NCBI RefSeq assembly: GCF_002879885.1
Contig: NZ_PNYA01000001.1
Span: forward strand, 310,001-374,000
Origin: Trinickia dabaoshanensis
GTDB taxonomy: Bacteria; Pseudomonadota; Gammaproteobacteria; Burkholderiales; Burkholderiaceae
Reading direction: 5' to 3'
Length of the DNA: 64,000 nt
Below are positions 19,910 through 29,642 of this stretch, one piece after another (the stretch's first letter is position 1; each line of letters opens with the position of its first letter). The notes under the pieces are model-generated. The model was not told the origin of the DNA. It made no database searches and saw only the letters and a program-made list of their open reading frames with translations. A program made the position numbers and the translations under genes.

Positions 19910-20905
19910 TCAGGCCGCGGCAGATCCCCCGCCGCCGTCGCGACGCAGACCAAGCCGCCTCGCGATACGCGCGAGCGCGAGCCAATGTTGTGCGACGAAC
20001 CCCTCTCCATACGATTCACCCTCGAGTTGCTGACGGATGCCGGTGGGCTCGAGTGCCCGATTCCACGAAGCCGTCTTGAAGAGCATATCCCACCACGGAA
20101 AGAGCACGCCGAAGTTGCACCCGTACGCCGTTCCCTCGTGTCCGTAGCCGACCGCATGATGCCGGCGATGAAACGTGGGACTGACGATCAGTCGTTCGAG
20201 CAGCGGTCCGAACGGCAGCCGCGCATTGGCATGCTGCACGCTCTGCGCGAAATTCGTGACGGCGGTCAACACGACGAACTGCGTCGGCGCGATGCCGATC
20301 GCCAGCGCGATCGCCGCGAAAAATCCGGCTTGCACGACGTCGTCGAGCAGGTGGTTTCGATCGTCGCACCAGAGCGACATTTGCCGCTGACTGTGGTGAA
20401 CCGCGTGCAATTCCCACCAGACGCCGAACCGATGCTGCCACCGGTGGTACCAGTAGCCGGCGAAATCGAGCACGACCAGATAGATGCCGAACGCGACCAG
20501 CGGCTGGGACGTCACGCCGGGCCACAGCGTATCGAGATTGATATTGGCAATGCCGTGGTAGCGAAGCCAGGCCTGCGTCTTATCGAAGATCGGCTGAAAC
20601 GCGACGAAAAAGAACAGGTTGAACAGCCCGAGCTTCGCGATCCAGGTATAGAAGACGTCGACGCGCACCGCCTTGCGATCGCTCCAGCGTTCGACCGGCC
20701 GCCACGCCTCCAGCGGGCGCAGCAGCGCGTACATCGACACGATCGTCAGAAAACCGACGATCACCGGATAGAGCGCGTCGTAGGCGTCCTCGTCGTAATC
20801 CATCCAGCCGAACTTGAACAAGAGCGGCTGGATTACGTCCATGAACAGCCACGTCTGCAGCGACGAAACGACTCCGTCGAGCGACGACACGAGCCAATGC
20901 AGCAT
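19910..20905 (-). CDS. sterol desaturase/fatty acid hydroxylase family protein
   Basis: 331 aa membrane di-iron hydroxylase. Histidine clusters typical of the family: HRWQHRFG, then HAVHHS, and later HRRHHAVGYGHEG, between hydrophobic segments near the N-terminus and middle. The natural substrate is unknown; bacterial members act on lipids or carotenoids. It follows the beta-propeller gene by 18 bp in a four-gene run ending at 18251. Confidence 0.9.
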   Translation of the reverse strand: MLHWLVSSLDGVVSSLQTWLFMDVIQPLLFKFGWMDYDEDAYDALYPVIVGFLTIVSMYALLRPLEAWRPVERWSDRKAVRVDVFYTWIAKLGLFNLFFFVAFQPIFDKTQAWLRYHGIANINLDTLWPGVTSQPLVAFGIYLVVLDFAGYWYHRWQHRFGVWWELHAVHHSQRQMSLWCDDRNHLLDDVVQAGFFAAIALAIGIAPTQFVVLTAVTNFAQSVQHANARLPFGPLLERLIVSPTFHRRHHAVGYGHEGTAYGCNFGVLFPWWDMLFKTASWNRALEPTGIRQQLEGESYGEGFVAQHWLALARIARRLGLRRDGGGGSAAA

Positions 20906-20923
20906 GATGCGGTGCCGCGTCCG

Positions 20924-21952
20924 TTAAGCGCCGTTGGGCGCCATCACCGGCGCGCGATCGTAAAAGAAGATACCGTGCGGCGAGCGGCCGACCGCGATCG
21001 TCTTGATGAGCTTGCGCGAGGCCATGTCGATGATGCCGACGTGTTTGGCGAAGCGGAACGTCACCCACATATAACGCTTGTCGGCCGTGAGTTCCATATC
21101 GTCCGGGCCGGGCATCAGGCCCGTAATGTCGCCGACGTTCGTCAGCGTGTTCTCGTCGATGATGCTGATCGTGCTGGCGACCCGATTGGACACGGCCACG
21201 TGCACCCCGTCGTCGAGCGAACGGAAGTTATGCGCGCCTTTGCCCGTCTGAATCCGTTTCACGACGCTTTGCTTGCGCCAATCGACGACCGCGACATCGT
21301 CCTCCCCCGTCATGCCGACGAGCAAGTAGTTGTCGCCCGGCGTGAGCCACAGGCCCGCCGGCGTGTCGCCGACGTTCATCTTCCACTTCACGGTTTGCGT
21401 CGCCAGATCCACCGCCGCCACCTGCCCCGAAACCTGCAGGGTGACGAACACCGTCTTGCCGTCCTTCGTGAAGGCCATGTGGCTCGGCATCGTCGCGAGC
21501 GGCAGCCGCTTCACGAGCGTCGGCGTTTCCGTCTTCGAATCGTACGAGTAAATATCGAGGCGATCGAGGCGCAGCCCCGTCGTCACGAACCATTTGCCGT
21601 CCGGCGAAAAACCGAGCTGATACGGATCTTCGATGTTTTCGAGGCGCTTTTGTACCCTACCCGTTTTCGGATCGACGAACATCAGATCGTTCGACACGGA
21701 ATCGGCCACGATCAGCGAGCGTCCGCCGGGAGCCAACATCAAATGGTGGGGCTCTTTGCCCGTCGGAATTTTGCCGCCGACCATTTGCTGCGTCGCCTGA
21801 TCGATCAGCGAGAGCGTTGCCTCGCCCGAATTGAGGACGACGACATCGTCCGCGCGCGCCGCCGGAGCCACCGCGATCGCGGCGCAAGCGGCCGTCAACG
21901 CGACGGCCGCGCGAGCGGCATACCGCGCGCGAGAAAAGAAAGAGGTAAGCAT
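20924..21952 (-). CDS. periplasmic YVTN-type beta-propeller protein
   Basis: 342 aa from the ATG at 21952, where a signal peptide begins (positive start, hydrophobic AAVALTAACAAIAVA, cleavage after ARA). The mature part is a series of about 40-residue repeats with DPKTGRVQKRLE, HMAFTKDGKTVFV, VSNRVASTISIIDENT and the like, forming a seven-bladed propeller of the YncE/YVTN class. Function unknown; such proteins bind partners or ligands in the periplasm. First gene of the run with the desaturase, EI24 and CinA-like genes. Confidence 0.85.
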   Translation of the reverse strand: MLTSFFSRARYAARAAVALTAACAAIAVAPAARADDVVVLNSGEATLSLIDQATQQMVGGKIPTGKEPHHLMLAPGGRSLIVADSVSNDLMFVDPKTGRVQKRLENIEDPYQLGFSPDGKWFVTTGLRLDRLDIYSYDSKTETPTLVKRLPLATMPSHMAFTKDGKTVFVTLQVSGQVAAVDLATQTVKWKMNVGDTPAGLWLTPGDNYLLVGMTGEDDVAVVDWRKQSVVKRIQTGKGAHNFRSLDDGVHVAVSNRVASTISIIDENTLTNVGDITGLMPGPDDMELTADKRYMWVTFRFAKHVGIIDMASRKLIKTIAVGRSPHGIFFYDRAPVMAPNGA

Positions 21953-22083
21953 GAGAACTCGTTCGAAAAAACCGCTGCCATCATAAAACGTTTGCGAGTC
22001 GGCGCGGTTGACCCCGGTCCAAAAAACATCGGCGGGAGCGACGGATGAGCCGCGGATGTGGGGCGGCATCGCGCCGCCCGCGC

Positions 22084-25000
22084 TCATCGCTGCATCGACT
22101 CCCACACTTTGTGCAATCGCTTGACGGAGACAGGCATCGGCGTGCGCAGTTCCTGAGCGAATAGCGAAACGCGCAACTCCTCGAGCAGCCACCGAAACTC
22201 GGCCAGGCGCGCGTCCGCCACGCCACCGCGGGCCGACTGCGCGCGCTGGTACTGCGTAAGAAGCGGCTGCATCTCGGCGAACGAGCGTGTATCCCGGGCC
22301 GGGTCGGCCTTGAGCTTATCGATGCGCTGCCCGATCGCTTTCAGGTAACGCGGAAAATGCGCGAGCTGCGCATACGGCGTATCGACGATGAAGCGCTTGC
22401 CCATCAGCGCCTGAACCTGCTGCTGCATGTCCGCGTAAGCCTGCGCGAACGGCTTGGCCTGCGCGAGCTTTTTGGTGACGGCGGCGTATTCGGTAAGAAT
22501 CTGCCCCACCAAACGGGCAATTTCCTGTGCGAGCAGCGAAAGCCGGCTCTTGCCTTCGTCGCGGCGCGCATGGAAGCTCGCATCGTCGGTGGGCAGCGGA
22601 TCTTGCAGACAGGCGCGCTCGAGCGCCGTGTCGATCAATTGGTCGCGCAGCGCCTCCTGCGAACCCAGGGGCATGAACTGCATCGCCATCTCGCGCAAGC
22701 CCGGGAGGTTCTTCTCCAAGTACTTGACCGGTTCGCGCAGTTGCAGCGCGAACAAGCGCCGCAGCCCCGCCCGATGAATACGCGCGGCCTGCTCGGGCGA
22801 ATCGAACACTTCCACGTCGCAATGCGTCGTGCGATCGACGAGCGCCGGATAGCCGAAGAGCGTCTGCCCGCCCCGCCGAATCTCGAGCAACTCGGGCAGC
22901 TTGCCGAAGTTCCAAGTCGTCAAATTGTCGTAGAGCGCGGTGGCGGCAGGCGCGGCCTGCCCGGCATTCGCGCCGGCTTTCGCCTCCGCGCGGCCGGCTG
23001 CGCCCCGTGCGGGGCTCGGCGCAGCCGCACCGGACTGAGCCGGATGCGCCGCGCCGCCGGCTAGCGTCACACCCGCGGCCAGCTTCTGAAAATGACGCTG
23101 CGCATCCGCGCCGAGCTCCGAGCGCAATTGAGCGAGGTTGCGGCCCATCGCAAGCTGACGGCCATGCTCGTCCACGACCTTGAAGTTCATGAACAAGTGC
23201 GCAGGCAACGTTTCGAGCTTGAAGTCGGTGGATTTCAGCGCGACTTGCGTTTGCTCGCGCACGTCGGCAATCAGCGTCTCCACGAGCCCGCCCAGGCCGA
23301 AGCGCGCCTCGTGGCGCGAGGCAAACGCAGCCGCGTACTCCGGCAGCGGCACGCAATGGCGGCGCAGCTTCTGCGGCAACGACTTCAGCAGCAATTGCAC
23401 CTTCTCCTTCAGCATGCCCGGCACGAGCCATTCCGCGCGGCGCGGATCGATCTGATTGAGCGCGTAAAGCGGCACCGTCAGCGTCACGCCATCGCGAGGC
23501 GAGCCGGGTTCGAAGTGATATCCGAGCCCCATTTCGACGCCGGCCATCGCCATGCGTTTCGGAAAGAGATCCGTCGTGACGCCCGCCGCTTCGTGCCGCA
23601 TGAGGTCGTCGCGCGACAAATAAAGCAAGCGCAGCTTCTCTTCGGGCTGCCCGCTCTTTTTCACTTCGTCGCGGTACCAGCGCTCGAACGCGGCGCCCGT
23701 GTGAATTCCCGCGGGCATCGCTTGATCGTAGAAGCCGTGAATCAATTCGTCGTCGACGAGCACGTCCTGCCTGCGCGATTTATGTTCGAGTTGCTCGATA
23801 TCGAGCAGCAGCTTGCGGTTGTGCGCGAAAAACGCCAGCTTCGTGTCGAACTCCCCTTCCACGAGCGCGCCGCGGATGAACAGCTCCCGCGCGCGCGCCG
23901 GGTCCTCGTTGCCGAACGCGACGCGGCGCCGGTGGTAGACGGGCAGCCCGTACAGCGTGGCGCGCTCGAACGCGGTCACCTGCGCCGCCCGCTTCTCCCA
24001 ATGCGGCTCCGATAGCTGCGTCTTCAGCAGATGGCCGGCCACCTTTTCGATCCATTCGGGCTCGATTTTGGCCAGGCAGCGCGCGTAGAGGCGACTCGTT
24101 TCGACGAGTTCTCCGGCCATGACCCAGCGTCCCGCCTTTTTCACGAGCGTCGAGCCTGGCCAGAGGAAGAATTTGATGCCGCGCGCACCGAGGTAGTGCG
24201 GCTCGTCGTCGGCTTTCAGACCGACGTTGCCGAGCAACCCCGTCAGCAGGGCCAAATGGATCTGCTCGAACGTCGCCTCGCTCTCATTCAAGCGCCAGCC
24301 ATGTTCGCGCACGACCGTGAGCAGTTGCGAATGGACGTCGCGCCATTCGCGTAACCGCAGATGAGAGAGGAACTGCGCGCGGCAAGCGTCGATCAGTTGC
24401 CGGTTCGACTTTTTGTGCGCCACGGCCTCGCCGAACCATTTCCAAATGCGCAGCCACAGCAAGAATTCGGAACGCTCGTCGGCGAACCGCCGGTGCGCTT
24501 CGTCGGCTTGCTCCTGTGCGTCGGCGGGCCGCTCGCGCGGATCTTGCACCGATAACGCACTCGCGATGACCAATACTTCAGCCAGCGCTTGCTGATCGCG
24601 GGCGGCCAAGATCATTCGTCCCACACGCGGATCGAGCGGCAGGCGGGCCAATTCGCGGCCGAGCGGCGTGAGCGCGTTGTCTTCGTCGACGGCGCCCAGT
24701 TCGGCCAGCAGTTGATAGCCGTCCGCGATCGCGCGGCCCGGCGGCGGCTCGATGAACGGGAACGACTCGATCTCCGTCAGATGAAGCGATTTCATCCGGA
24801 GAATCACCGCTGCCAGCGACGAACGCAAGATTTCGGGATCGGTGAAGCGCGGCCGCCCTTGGAAATCGGCCTCGTCGAAGAGGCGGATGCACACGCCGTC
24901 GGCCACTCGGCCGCAACGCCCGGCCCGCTGGTTCGCCGCGGCCTGAGAGATCGGCTCGACCTGCAACTGCTCGACCTTGTTCCGATACGAATAGCGCTTC

Positions 25001-26142
25001 ACGCGCGCGAGGCCCGTGTCCACGACGTAGCGAATGCCGGGTACCGTCAGCGAAGTTTCGGCGACGTTGGTCGCGAGCACGAGCCGTCGCGCGTTCGACG
25101 CCTTGAACACGCGCGACTGCTCCTCCGCCGAAAGACGGGCGAATAGCGGCAGAATCTCGGTATGCGGCGGGTGATGCTTGCGCAAGGCCTCGGCGGCTTC
25201 TCGGATTTCGCGCTCGCCGGGCAGGAACACGAGGACGTCGCCCGGCCCCTCCCGGCACAGCTCGTCCACGGCATCGACGATCGCATCCATCAGGTCCCGA
25301 TCGGCGTCGCGCGTGCTTTTGACGCGATCCGGCCTGTCGGCGCGCTCGCGCCCCGTCGTTCCCTGCGCCGACTTGACGGCCGCGCTGGCCTCCTCGACGG
25401 GCCGATACCGAAGCTCCACCGGGTACAGGCGCCCGCTCACCTCGATCACCGGGGCCGGTTTCGACTCGGTGCCGAAATGACGCGCGAAACGCTCGGCGTC
25501 GATCGTCGCCGACGTGACGATCAGCTTCAAATCGGGCCGTTTCGGCAAAACCTGCTTCAGATAGCCGAGCAGAAAGTCGATGTTCAGGCTGCGCTCGTGC
25601 GCCTCGTCGATGATGAGCGTGTCATAGGCGCGCAACAGCGGGTCGGTCTGCGTCTCGGCCAGCAAGATGCCGTCCGTCATCAATTTGACCGATGCGCCCG
25701 GTGCGAGGTTGTCGGTGAACCGCACCTTGTAGCCGACGACTTCGCCGAACGGCGTGCCGAGCTCTTCGGCGATACGCCGCCCGGTGGCCGAGGCCGCGAT
25801 CCGGCGCGGCTGCGTGTGGCCGATGAGCCCCGTGCCGCCGGCACCGAGACCGCGGCCGAGCGACAGGCAGATTTTCGGAAGCTGAGTGGTCTTGCCCGAG
25901 CCGGTTTCGCCGGACACGATCACCACCTGATTGTCGCGAATCGCGCGTGCGATCTCCTCGCGCCGGCCCGAAACGGGCAGCGCGGGCGGGAATTCGATCG
26001 GCGGAACGGGATTGGGCGGGGCAGCGGGACGCCGCGGGCCTTCGGCCTTACGCGGGGCGGCGGCGGGGCGCGCGGTATCGCTGCGCGCCGCACGCGGCCC
26101 TCGGACCTCACTGGCGGCCGGACTTTTGGATACGTTCGACAT
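22084..26142 (-). CDS. hrpA: ATP-dependent RNA helicase
   Basis: DEAH-box helicase, 1352 aa, in the usual HrpA range. HrpA resolves stalled ribosomes in E. coli. Motif I GETGSGKTTQLPK, motif Ia HTQPRR, motif II DEAHERS, motif III SATIDAERF, motif VI QRAGRCGR, followed by the HA2/OB-fold region and the long HrpA-specific C-terminal domain (DUF3418). N-terminal 50 residues are Pro/Ala/Arg-rich and likely disordered. Diverges from argA with only 22 bp between start codons. Confidence 0.96.
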   Translation of the reverse strand: MSNVSKSPAASEVRGPRAARSDTARPAAAPRKAEGPRRPAAPPNPVPPIEFPPALPVSGRREEIARAIRDNQVVIVSGETGSGKTTQLPKICLSLGRGLGAGGTGLIGHTQPRRIAASATGRRIAEELGTPFGEVVGYKVRFTDNLAPGASVKLMTDGILLAETQTDPLLRAYDTLIIDEAHERSLNIDFLLGYLKQVLPKRPDLKLIVTSATIDAERFARHFGTESKPAPVIEVSGRLYPVELRYRPVEEASAAVKSAQGTTGRERADRPDRVKSTRDADRDLMDAIVDAVDELCREGPGDVLVFLPGEREIREAAEALRKHHPPHTEILPLFARLSAEEQSRVFKASNARRLVLATNVAETSLTVPGIRYVVDTGLARVKRYSYRNKVEQLQVEPISQAAANQRAGRCGRVADGVCIRLFDEADFQGRPRFTDPEILRSSLAAVILRMKSLHLTEIESFPFIEPPPGRAIADGYQLLAELGAVDEDNALTPLGRELARLPLDPRVGRMILAARDQQALAEVLVIASALSVQDPRERPADAQEQADEAHRRFADERSEFLLWLRIWKWFGEAVAHKKSNRQLIDACRAQFLSHLRLREWRDVHSQLLTVVREHGWRLNESEATFEQIHLALLTGLLGNVGLKADDEPHYLGARGIKFFLWPGSTLVKKAGRWVMAGELVETSRLYARCLAKIEPEWIEKVAGHLLKTQLSEPHWEKRAAQVTAFERATLYGLPVYHRRRVAFGNEDPARARELFIRGALVEGEFDTKLAFFAHNRKLLLDIEQLEHKSRRQDVLVDDELIHGFYDQAMPAGIHTGAAFERWYRDEVKKSGQPEEKLRLLYLSRDDLMRHEAAGVTTDLFPKRMAMAGVEMGLGYHFEPGSPRDGVTLTVPLYALNQIDPRRAEWLVPGMLKEKVQLLLKSLPQKLRRHCVPLPEYAAAFASRHEARFGLGGLVETLIADVREQTQVALKSTDFKLETLPAHLFMNFKVVDEHGRQLAMGRNLAQLRSELGADAQRHFQKLAAGVTLAGGAAHPAQSGAAAPSPARGAAGRAEAKAGANAGQAAPAATALYDNLTTWNFGKLPELLEIRRGGQTLFGYPALVDRTTHCDVEVFDSPEQAARIHRAGLRRLFALQLREPVKYLEKNLPGLREMAMQFMPLGSQEALRDQLIDTALERACLQDPLPTDDASFHARRDEGKSRLSLLAQEIARLVGQILTEYAAVTKKLAQAKPFAQAYADMQQQVQALMGKRFIVDTPYAQLAHFPRYLKAIGQRIDKLKADPARDTRSFAEMQPLLTQYQRAQSARGGVADARLAEFRWLLEELRVSLFAQELRTPMPVSVKRLHKVWESMQR

Positions 26143-26152
26143 GGGGGCGCAT

Positions 26153-26158
26153 TATAAT
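26153..26158. promoter_or_regulatory. -10 element between hrpA and argA
   Basis: The palindromic ATTATAAT (26151-26158) gives a consensus TATAAT on the plus strand and the same on the minus strand. On the plus strand the predicted start falls almost on the argA ATG (26165). The -35 is weak. Confidence 0.5.
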
Positions 26159-26164
26159 CCCGGG

Positions 26165-27547
26165 ATGAATTCTCAATCCGACCTCGCCCCCATGACCGAG
26201 AGCGCCCCGGCCCGTTCCGCGGCGCCCGAATCCGATGCCGTCTCGCACGCCCAGTTCGTCGACTGGATGCGATCGGTCGCGCCTTATATCCACGCGTTCC
26301 GAAATAAGACGTTCGTCGTCGGGTTCGGGGGCGAAGTCGTGCACGAGGGGCTGCTGAGCGCGCTCGTCTCCGACATCGCGCTCTTGCAGGCGATGGGGAT
26401 CCAGATCGTGCTCGTGCACGGATCGCGCCCGCAGGTCGAGGAGCAGATGAATCTGCACGGCGTTCAGTCGGAGTTCTCGCACGGCATGCGCATTACCGAT
26501 GCGCGCGCGCTCGAATCAGCCAAGGAAGCGGCCGGCGAAGTCCGGCTCGATATCGAAGCGGCGATTAGCCAAGGTCTGCCCAACACGCCGATGGCGCACG
26601 CCCACATCAGCGTCGTGTCGGGCAACTTCGTCACGGCGCGGCCGGTCGGTATTCTCGACGGCGTCGATTTCCAGCACACGGGCATCGTGCGCAAGGTCGA
26701 TGCCGAGTCGATCAAGCATTCGCTCGCGAGCCGCAAACTGGTGCTGCTCTCGCCGCTCGGCTTCTCGCCCACGGGCGAGGCGTTCAATCTGTCGATGGAA
26801 GACGTCGCCTCCGCGGCCGCGATCGCGCTGCGCGCCGACAAGATCATCTTCTTGACCGAAACGCCGGGTCTCATGAACGATGCCGGCGAACTCACGCAAG
26901 AGCTGTCGCTCGACGATGCCTACAAGCTGCTCGACAGCGGCGAACTGAAGGGCGATCCGGCGTTCTACCTGAAGCACGCCGTGCGCGCCTGCCGCGGCGG
27001 CGTGCCGCGCGCGCACATCATTCCGTATTCGCTCGACGGCAGCCTGCTGCTCGAATTGTTCCTGCACGACGGCGTGGGCACGATGATCTCGTACGAGAAC
27101 CTCGAAAGCTTGCGCGAGGCCACGCCCGACGACGTCGGCGGCATTCTCACGCTGATCGAGCCGCTCGAATCGGACGGCACGCTCGTCAAGCGCGGGCGTC
27201 ACCAGATCGAGCGCGACATCGATCACTTCTCGGTGATCGAGCACGATGGCGTGCTATTCGGCTGCGCGGCACTCTACGCTTACCCGCAAGAGCGGATCGG
27301 CGAAATGGCGTGCCTCACGGTCGCGCCCGACGCGCAAGGTGCCGGCGACGGCGAGCGCTTGCTCAAGCGGATCGAGCAGCGAGCCCGTGCGCGCGGGCTC
27401 ACGCGCATCTTCGTGCTGACCACCCGCACCGAACACTGGTTTCTCAAGCGCGGCTTCATCAAGGTCACCGTCGACGACCTACCGGAGGACCGCCGCCGTC
27501 TCTATAACTGGCAGCGCAAATCGCTCGTGCTGATGAAGCACCTCTGA
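26165..27547 (+). CDS. argA: N-acetylglutamate synthase
   Basis: First step of arginine biosynthesis: acetyl-CoA plus glutamate to N-acetylglutamate. 460 aa: amino-acid kinase-like domain ([25 protein letters not shown]) then a GNAT acetyltransferase domain ([19 protein letters not shown]). The first ATG at 26165 has no ribosome-binding site; the next, at 26192 (MTESAP), has none either. The kinase-like domain is the arginine-sensing part in this family. Followed 49 bp later by yggX. Confidence 0.95.
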   Translation: MNSQSDLAPMTESAPARSAAPESDAVSHAQFVDWMRSVAPYIHAFRNKTFVVGFGGEVVHEGLLSALVSDIALLQAMGIQIVLVHGSRPQVEEQMNLHGVQSEFSHGMRITDARALESAKEAAGEVRLDIEAAISQGLPNTPMAHAHISVVSGNFVTARPVGILDGVDFQHTGIVRKVDAESIKHSLASRKLVLLSPLGFSPTGEAFNLSMEDVASAAAIALRADKIIFLTETPGLMNDAGELTQELSLDDAYKLLDSGELKGDPAFYLKHAVRACRGGVPRAHIIPYSLDGSLLLELFLHDGVGTMISYENLESLREATPDDVGGILTLIEPLESDGTLVKRGRHQIERDIDHFSVIEHDGVLFGCAALYAYPQERIGEMACLTVAPDAQGAGDGERLLKRIEQRARARGLTRIFVLTTRTEHWFLKRGFIKVTVDDLPEDRRRLYNWQRKSLVLMKHL

Positions 27548-27596
27548 GCGTTTCGGCCGCGCCGCTTACCCCTATCGACTACAGGAGAAACACACG

Positions 27597-27872
27597 ATGG
27601 CCCGCATGATTCAGTGCGTCAAGCTCGGCAAGGAAGCCGAAGGACTCGATTTTCCGCCGCTGCCCGGCGAACTCGGCAAGCGCATTTACGAAGGCGTTTC
27701 GAAAGAAGCCTGGCAAACGTGGCTCAAGCAGCAAACGATGCTGATCAACGAAAACCGCCTGAATATGGCCGATCCGCGCGCGCGTCAGTACCTGATGAAG
27801 CAAACGGAAAAATTCTTCTTCGGCGAAGGTGCCGATCAAGCGGCCGGATACGTGCCGCCCACCGAAGGCTGA
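27597..27872 (+). CDS. yggX: YggX-type Fe(II) trafficking/oxidative damage protection protein
   Basis: 91 aa, the full family length. Begins [21 protein letters not shown] and contains ISKEAW-like [22 protein letters not shown], the YggX signature, with the conserved Cys at residue 7. Protects Fe-S clusters from oxidants in enterics. GGAGAA lies upstream. Downstream of argA on the same strand. Confidence 0.95.
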   Translation: MARMIQCVKLGKEAEGLDFPPLPGELGKRIYEGVSKEAWQTWLKQQTMLINENRLNMADPRARQYLMKQTEKFFFGEGADQAAGYVPPTEG

Positions 27873-27897
27873 GCCACCGCTCTTCCATTCTCGATCA

Positions 27898-27923
27898 CCG
27901 GCTCGCTCCATGGTGCGAGCCGG
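27898..27923. terminator. hairpin between convergent yggX and phosphoesterase genes
   Basis: Arms CCGGCTCGC and GCGAGCCGG, 9 perfect pairs around an 8-base loop, 25 bp after the yggX stop. No good T tract on either side, so a weak or Rho-assisted bidirectional terminator. Confidence 0.5.
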
Positions 27924-27939
27924 CACGCCCCTCTCCCCG

Positions 27940-28485
27940 TTAGACCTTCCCCGCTCGCTTACTCCCGCCGCGCTCTTGGGTGCCGGCTGAGCGAGCGCGC
28001 CCTTGCACGACGAACGTATGAAGTTCGGCGCGCACCGTTTCTCGTTCGTCGATGAAAAGCTTGCCGGCCGACACCGGCAGCGTGAAGCGGCGCGGGCCCG
28101 CACTACCCGGATTGACGAAGAGTATCCCTTCGCGCGTCAGTACCGACGGCTTATGCGAATGCCCCGTGACAACGACGTGCACCGCGAGGGCAAGCGGATC
28201 GAGTCGCAAATCGGCGATGTCGTGCACGACGTGGATACGGATGCCGCCAAGCGTCAGTGTCGTCGCTTCGGGTAACGCGTGGGCCCATGCGCCGCGGTCG
28301 TTGTTGCCGCGCACGGCCGTGACGGGGGCAATCTCGGCCAACGCCTGAAGCACCTCGGGAGAGCAGATATCGCCGGCGTGCACGATGGCGTCGACACCGG
28401 CCAGCCACCCGAGCGCCTCCGGCCGCACTAAGTCGTGCGTGTCGGAAATCAAGCCGATGCAAACGGTGGAGGACGAGTCAGACAT
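27940..28485 (-). CDS. YfcE/MJ0936-family metallophosphoesterase
   Basis: 181 aa from the ATG at 28485; a longer frame exists but its first 17 residues lack family character. Metal-binding motifs in order: GLISDTHD, VHAGDICS, GNNDRG, VVTGHSHKP (with the H-x-H), and VNPGSAGPRR. These define a small phosphodiesterase, probably soluble. Substrate unknown. Ends tail-to-tail with yggX. Confidence 0.93.
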   Translation of the reverse strand: MSDSSSTVCIGLISDTHDLVRPEALGWLAGVDAIVHAGDICSPEVLQALAEIAPVTAVRGNNDRGAWAHALPEATTLTLGGIRIHVVHDIADLRLDPLALAVHVVVTGHSHKPSVLTREGILFVNPGSAGPRRFTLPVSAGKLFIDERETVRAELHTFVVQGRARSAGTQERGGSKRAGKV

Positions 28486-28548
28486 AGCCGAAATGGGGCA
28501 ACGCACGGCCGAAGGACGACGCTTGCCTGCCGGCACGCGCGATCGAAC

Positions 28549-28749
28549 TCAAACGCCGGCCGCCGCGCACCCCTGACGATGTCCGAGCAGCCCGCGCGAG
28601 CGATGCAAAGCCGCACGCGCACCGCGCGTCGCCATGACCGCGCCCACCTGCCCGAGATTGAAATCGAGCGACACCATCAATTCCATGAGTTCGACCATCG
28701 GCAAGACGATGGTCGGGTTGTACAGCCGTTGTTCGATAAGCTTCTTCAT
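28549..28749 (-). CDS. small hypothetical protein, 66 aa
   Basis: Not recognised. Supported by a strong AGGAGAG ribosome-binding site 7-8 bases before the ATG (28749) and by a plausible promoter (TACAAT at 28809-28804, 17 bp from TTTATC at 28832-28827). The first 44 residues are hydrophobic-amphipathic (NPTIVLPMVELMELMVSL). The last 20 are Arg/Ala/Gly-rich and may be unstructured or the product of an old frameshift. Same strand as the phosphoesterase gene 64 bp downstream. Confidence 0.55.
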   Translation of the reverse strand: MKKLIEQRLYNPTIVLPMVELMELMVSLDFNLGQVGAVMATRGARAALHRSRGLLGHRQGCAAAGV

Positions 28750-28803
28750 GGCGACTCTCCTGCGAGCGGAGCAGCCTATGCCCCGTCATGCAATCTGAAT
28801 GCC

Positions 28804-28832
28804 ATTGTAGGGACACGCACGAAGCCGATAAA
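28804..28832 (-). promoter_or_regulatory. candidate promoter of the 66-aa ORF
   Basis: TACAAT (-10) and TTTATC (-35, three of six consensus bases) on the minus strand with a 17-bp spacer, about 55 bp upstream of the ATG at 28749. Confidence 0.45.
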
Positions 28833-28884
28833 TGCAATAAATCGAAAGTCAGAAGTCGCGAGAAACGAACAATCGCGGCCGACA

Positions 28885-29508
28885 TCAAGCGAGCGGCGCG
28901 CCGACGAACGCCGGCAGGGCTTCGGCCCGCTCGGATAGCGCGGCCAGCGCCGGATAGCGGCTCGGCGCGATCTCCCCGGGCAAGATGTGCTGCGCGAAGC
29001 GCCATGCAACGGCCACCGTGATGTCCGGTTGCATGAGACGATCGCCGCACAGCCAGGCGCCCGCGCGGACAGCGCCGGCCACGTCCCGCTCGAGCGTATC
29101 GAAAGCCGCACCAAGCTGGGTTCGAACCCGTTCGAGCCACGGCGCGTGCCGCTTGTCCTCGGGACGCAGATTTTGCTCGTAAGCGATTTGCACGGTCTTC
29201 TCGCAAGCCGCCAGCGCGAATCCGATCAGATGCAGCGCATCGCGGCGCGCCGCCGTCTCTTGCGGCATGAGCCGCGCGTGAGGCGCGACGCGCTGGTCGA
29301 GGTAGTCGAGAATCAACGTCGAATCGATCAGTTGGGTGCCGTCGTCGACGACGAAAGTCGGGGCTTTCACCACGGGATTGATCTCCCGGAACTGGTCGAA
29401 GTGCCGGAATACGGATACGGGCCGATGCTCGAAAGCCATGCCGAGCACGGCCATCGACACCGCGACGCGGCGTACGAACGGGGAATCCATCATGCCGATC
29501 AGTTGCAT
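28885..29508 (-). CDS. glutathione S-transferase family protein
   Basis: 207 aa. N-terminal thioredoxin-like domain (DSPFVRRVAVSMAVLGM; the cis-Pro region VVKAPTFVVDDG; DSTLILDYLDQ binding the glutathione gamma-glutamyl) and C-terminal helical domain. Ser9 in MDSPF probably takes the catalytic position. Cytosolic. Substrate not deducible; neighbours give no hint. Confidence 0.9.
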   Translation of the reverse strand: MQLIGMMDSPFVRRVAVSMAVLGMAFEHRPVSVFRHFDQFREINPVVKAPTFVVDDGTQLIDSTLILDYLDQRVAPHARLMPQETAARRDALHLIGFALAACEKTVQIAYEQNLRPEDKRHAPWLERVRTQLGAAFDTLERDVAGAVRAGAWLCGDRLMQPDITVAVAWRFAQHILPGEIAPSRYPALAALSERAEALPAFVGAPLA

Positions 29509-29642
29509 CGATGCCTCTCTTGTTTATCAGGGATAGGAGTGCTGCGCTGAGCGAACCGCCAGTGTGCCGCGCAGTGTAGGCCTCTCGCAAGGGAGTGATC
29601 GTTCGATTGCAGAAAAAGAGCGGATAAAGGATAAAAAGGAAG

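Noticed and set aside
19847-22048. 733-codon open frame on the plus strand
   Set aside because: Antisense of the sterol desaturase and beta-propeller genes, His/Arg/Asp-rich shadow composition, no family motifs.
28478-29590. 370-codon minus-strand frame spanning the small ORF and the GST gene
   Set aside because: Different frame from the GST, Arg/Ala-rich throughout, no motif; the GST frame is clearly the real one.
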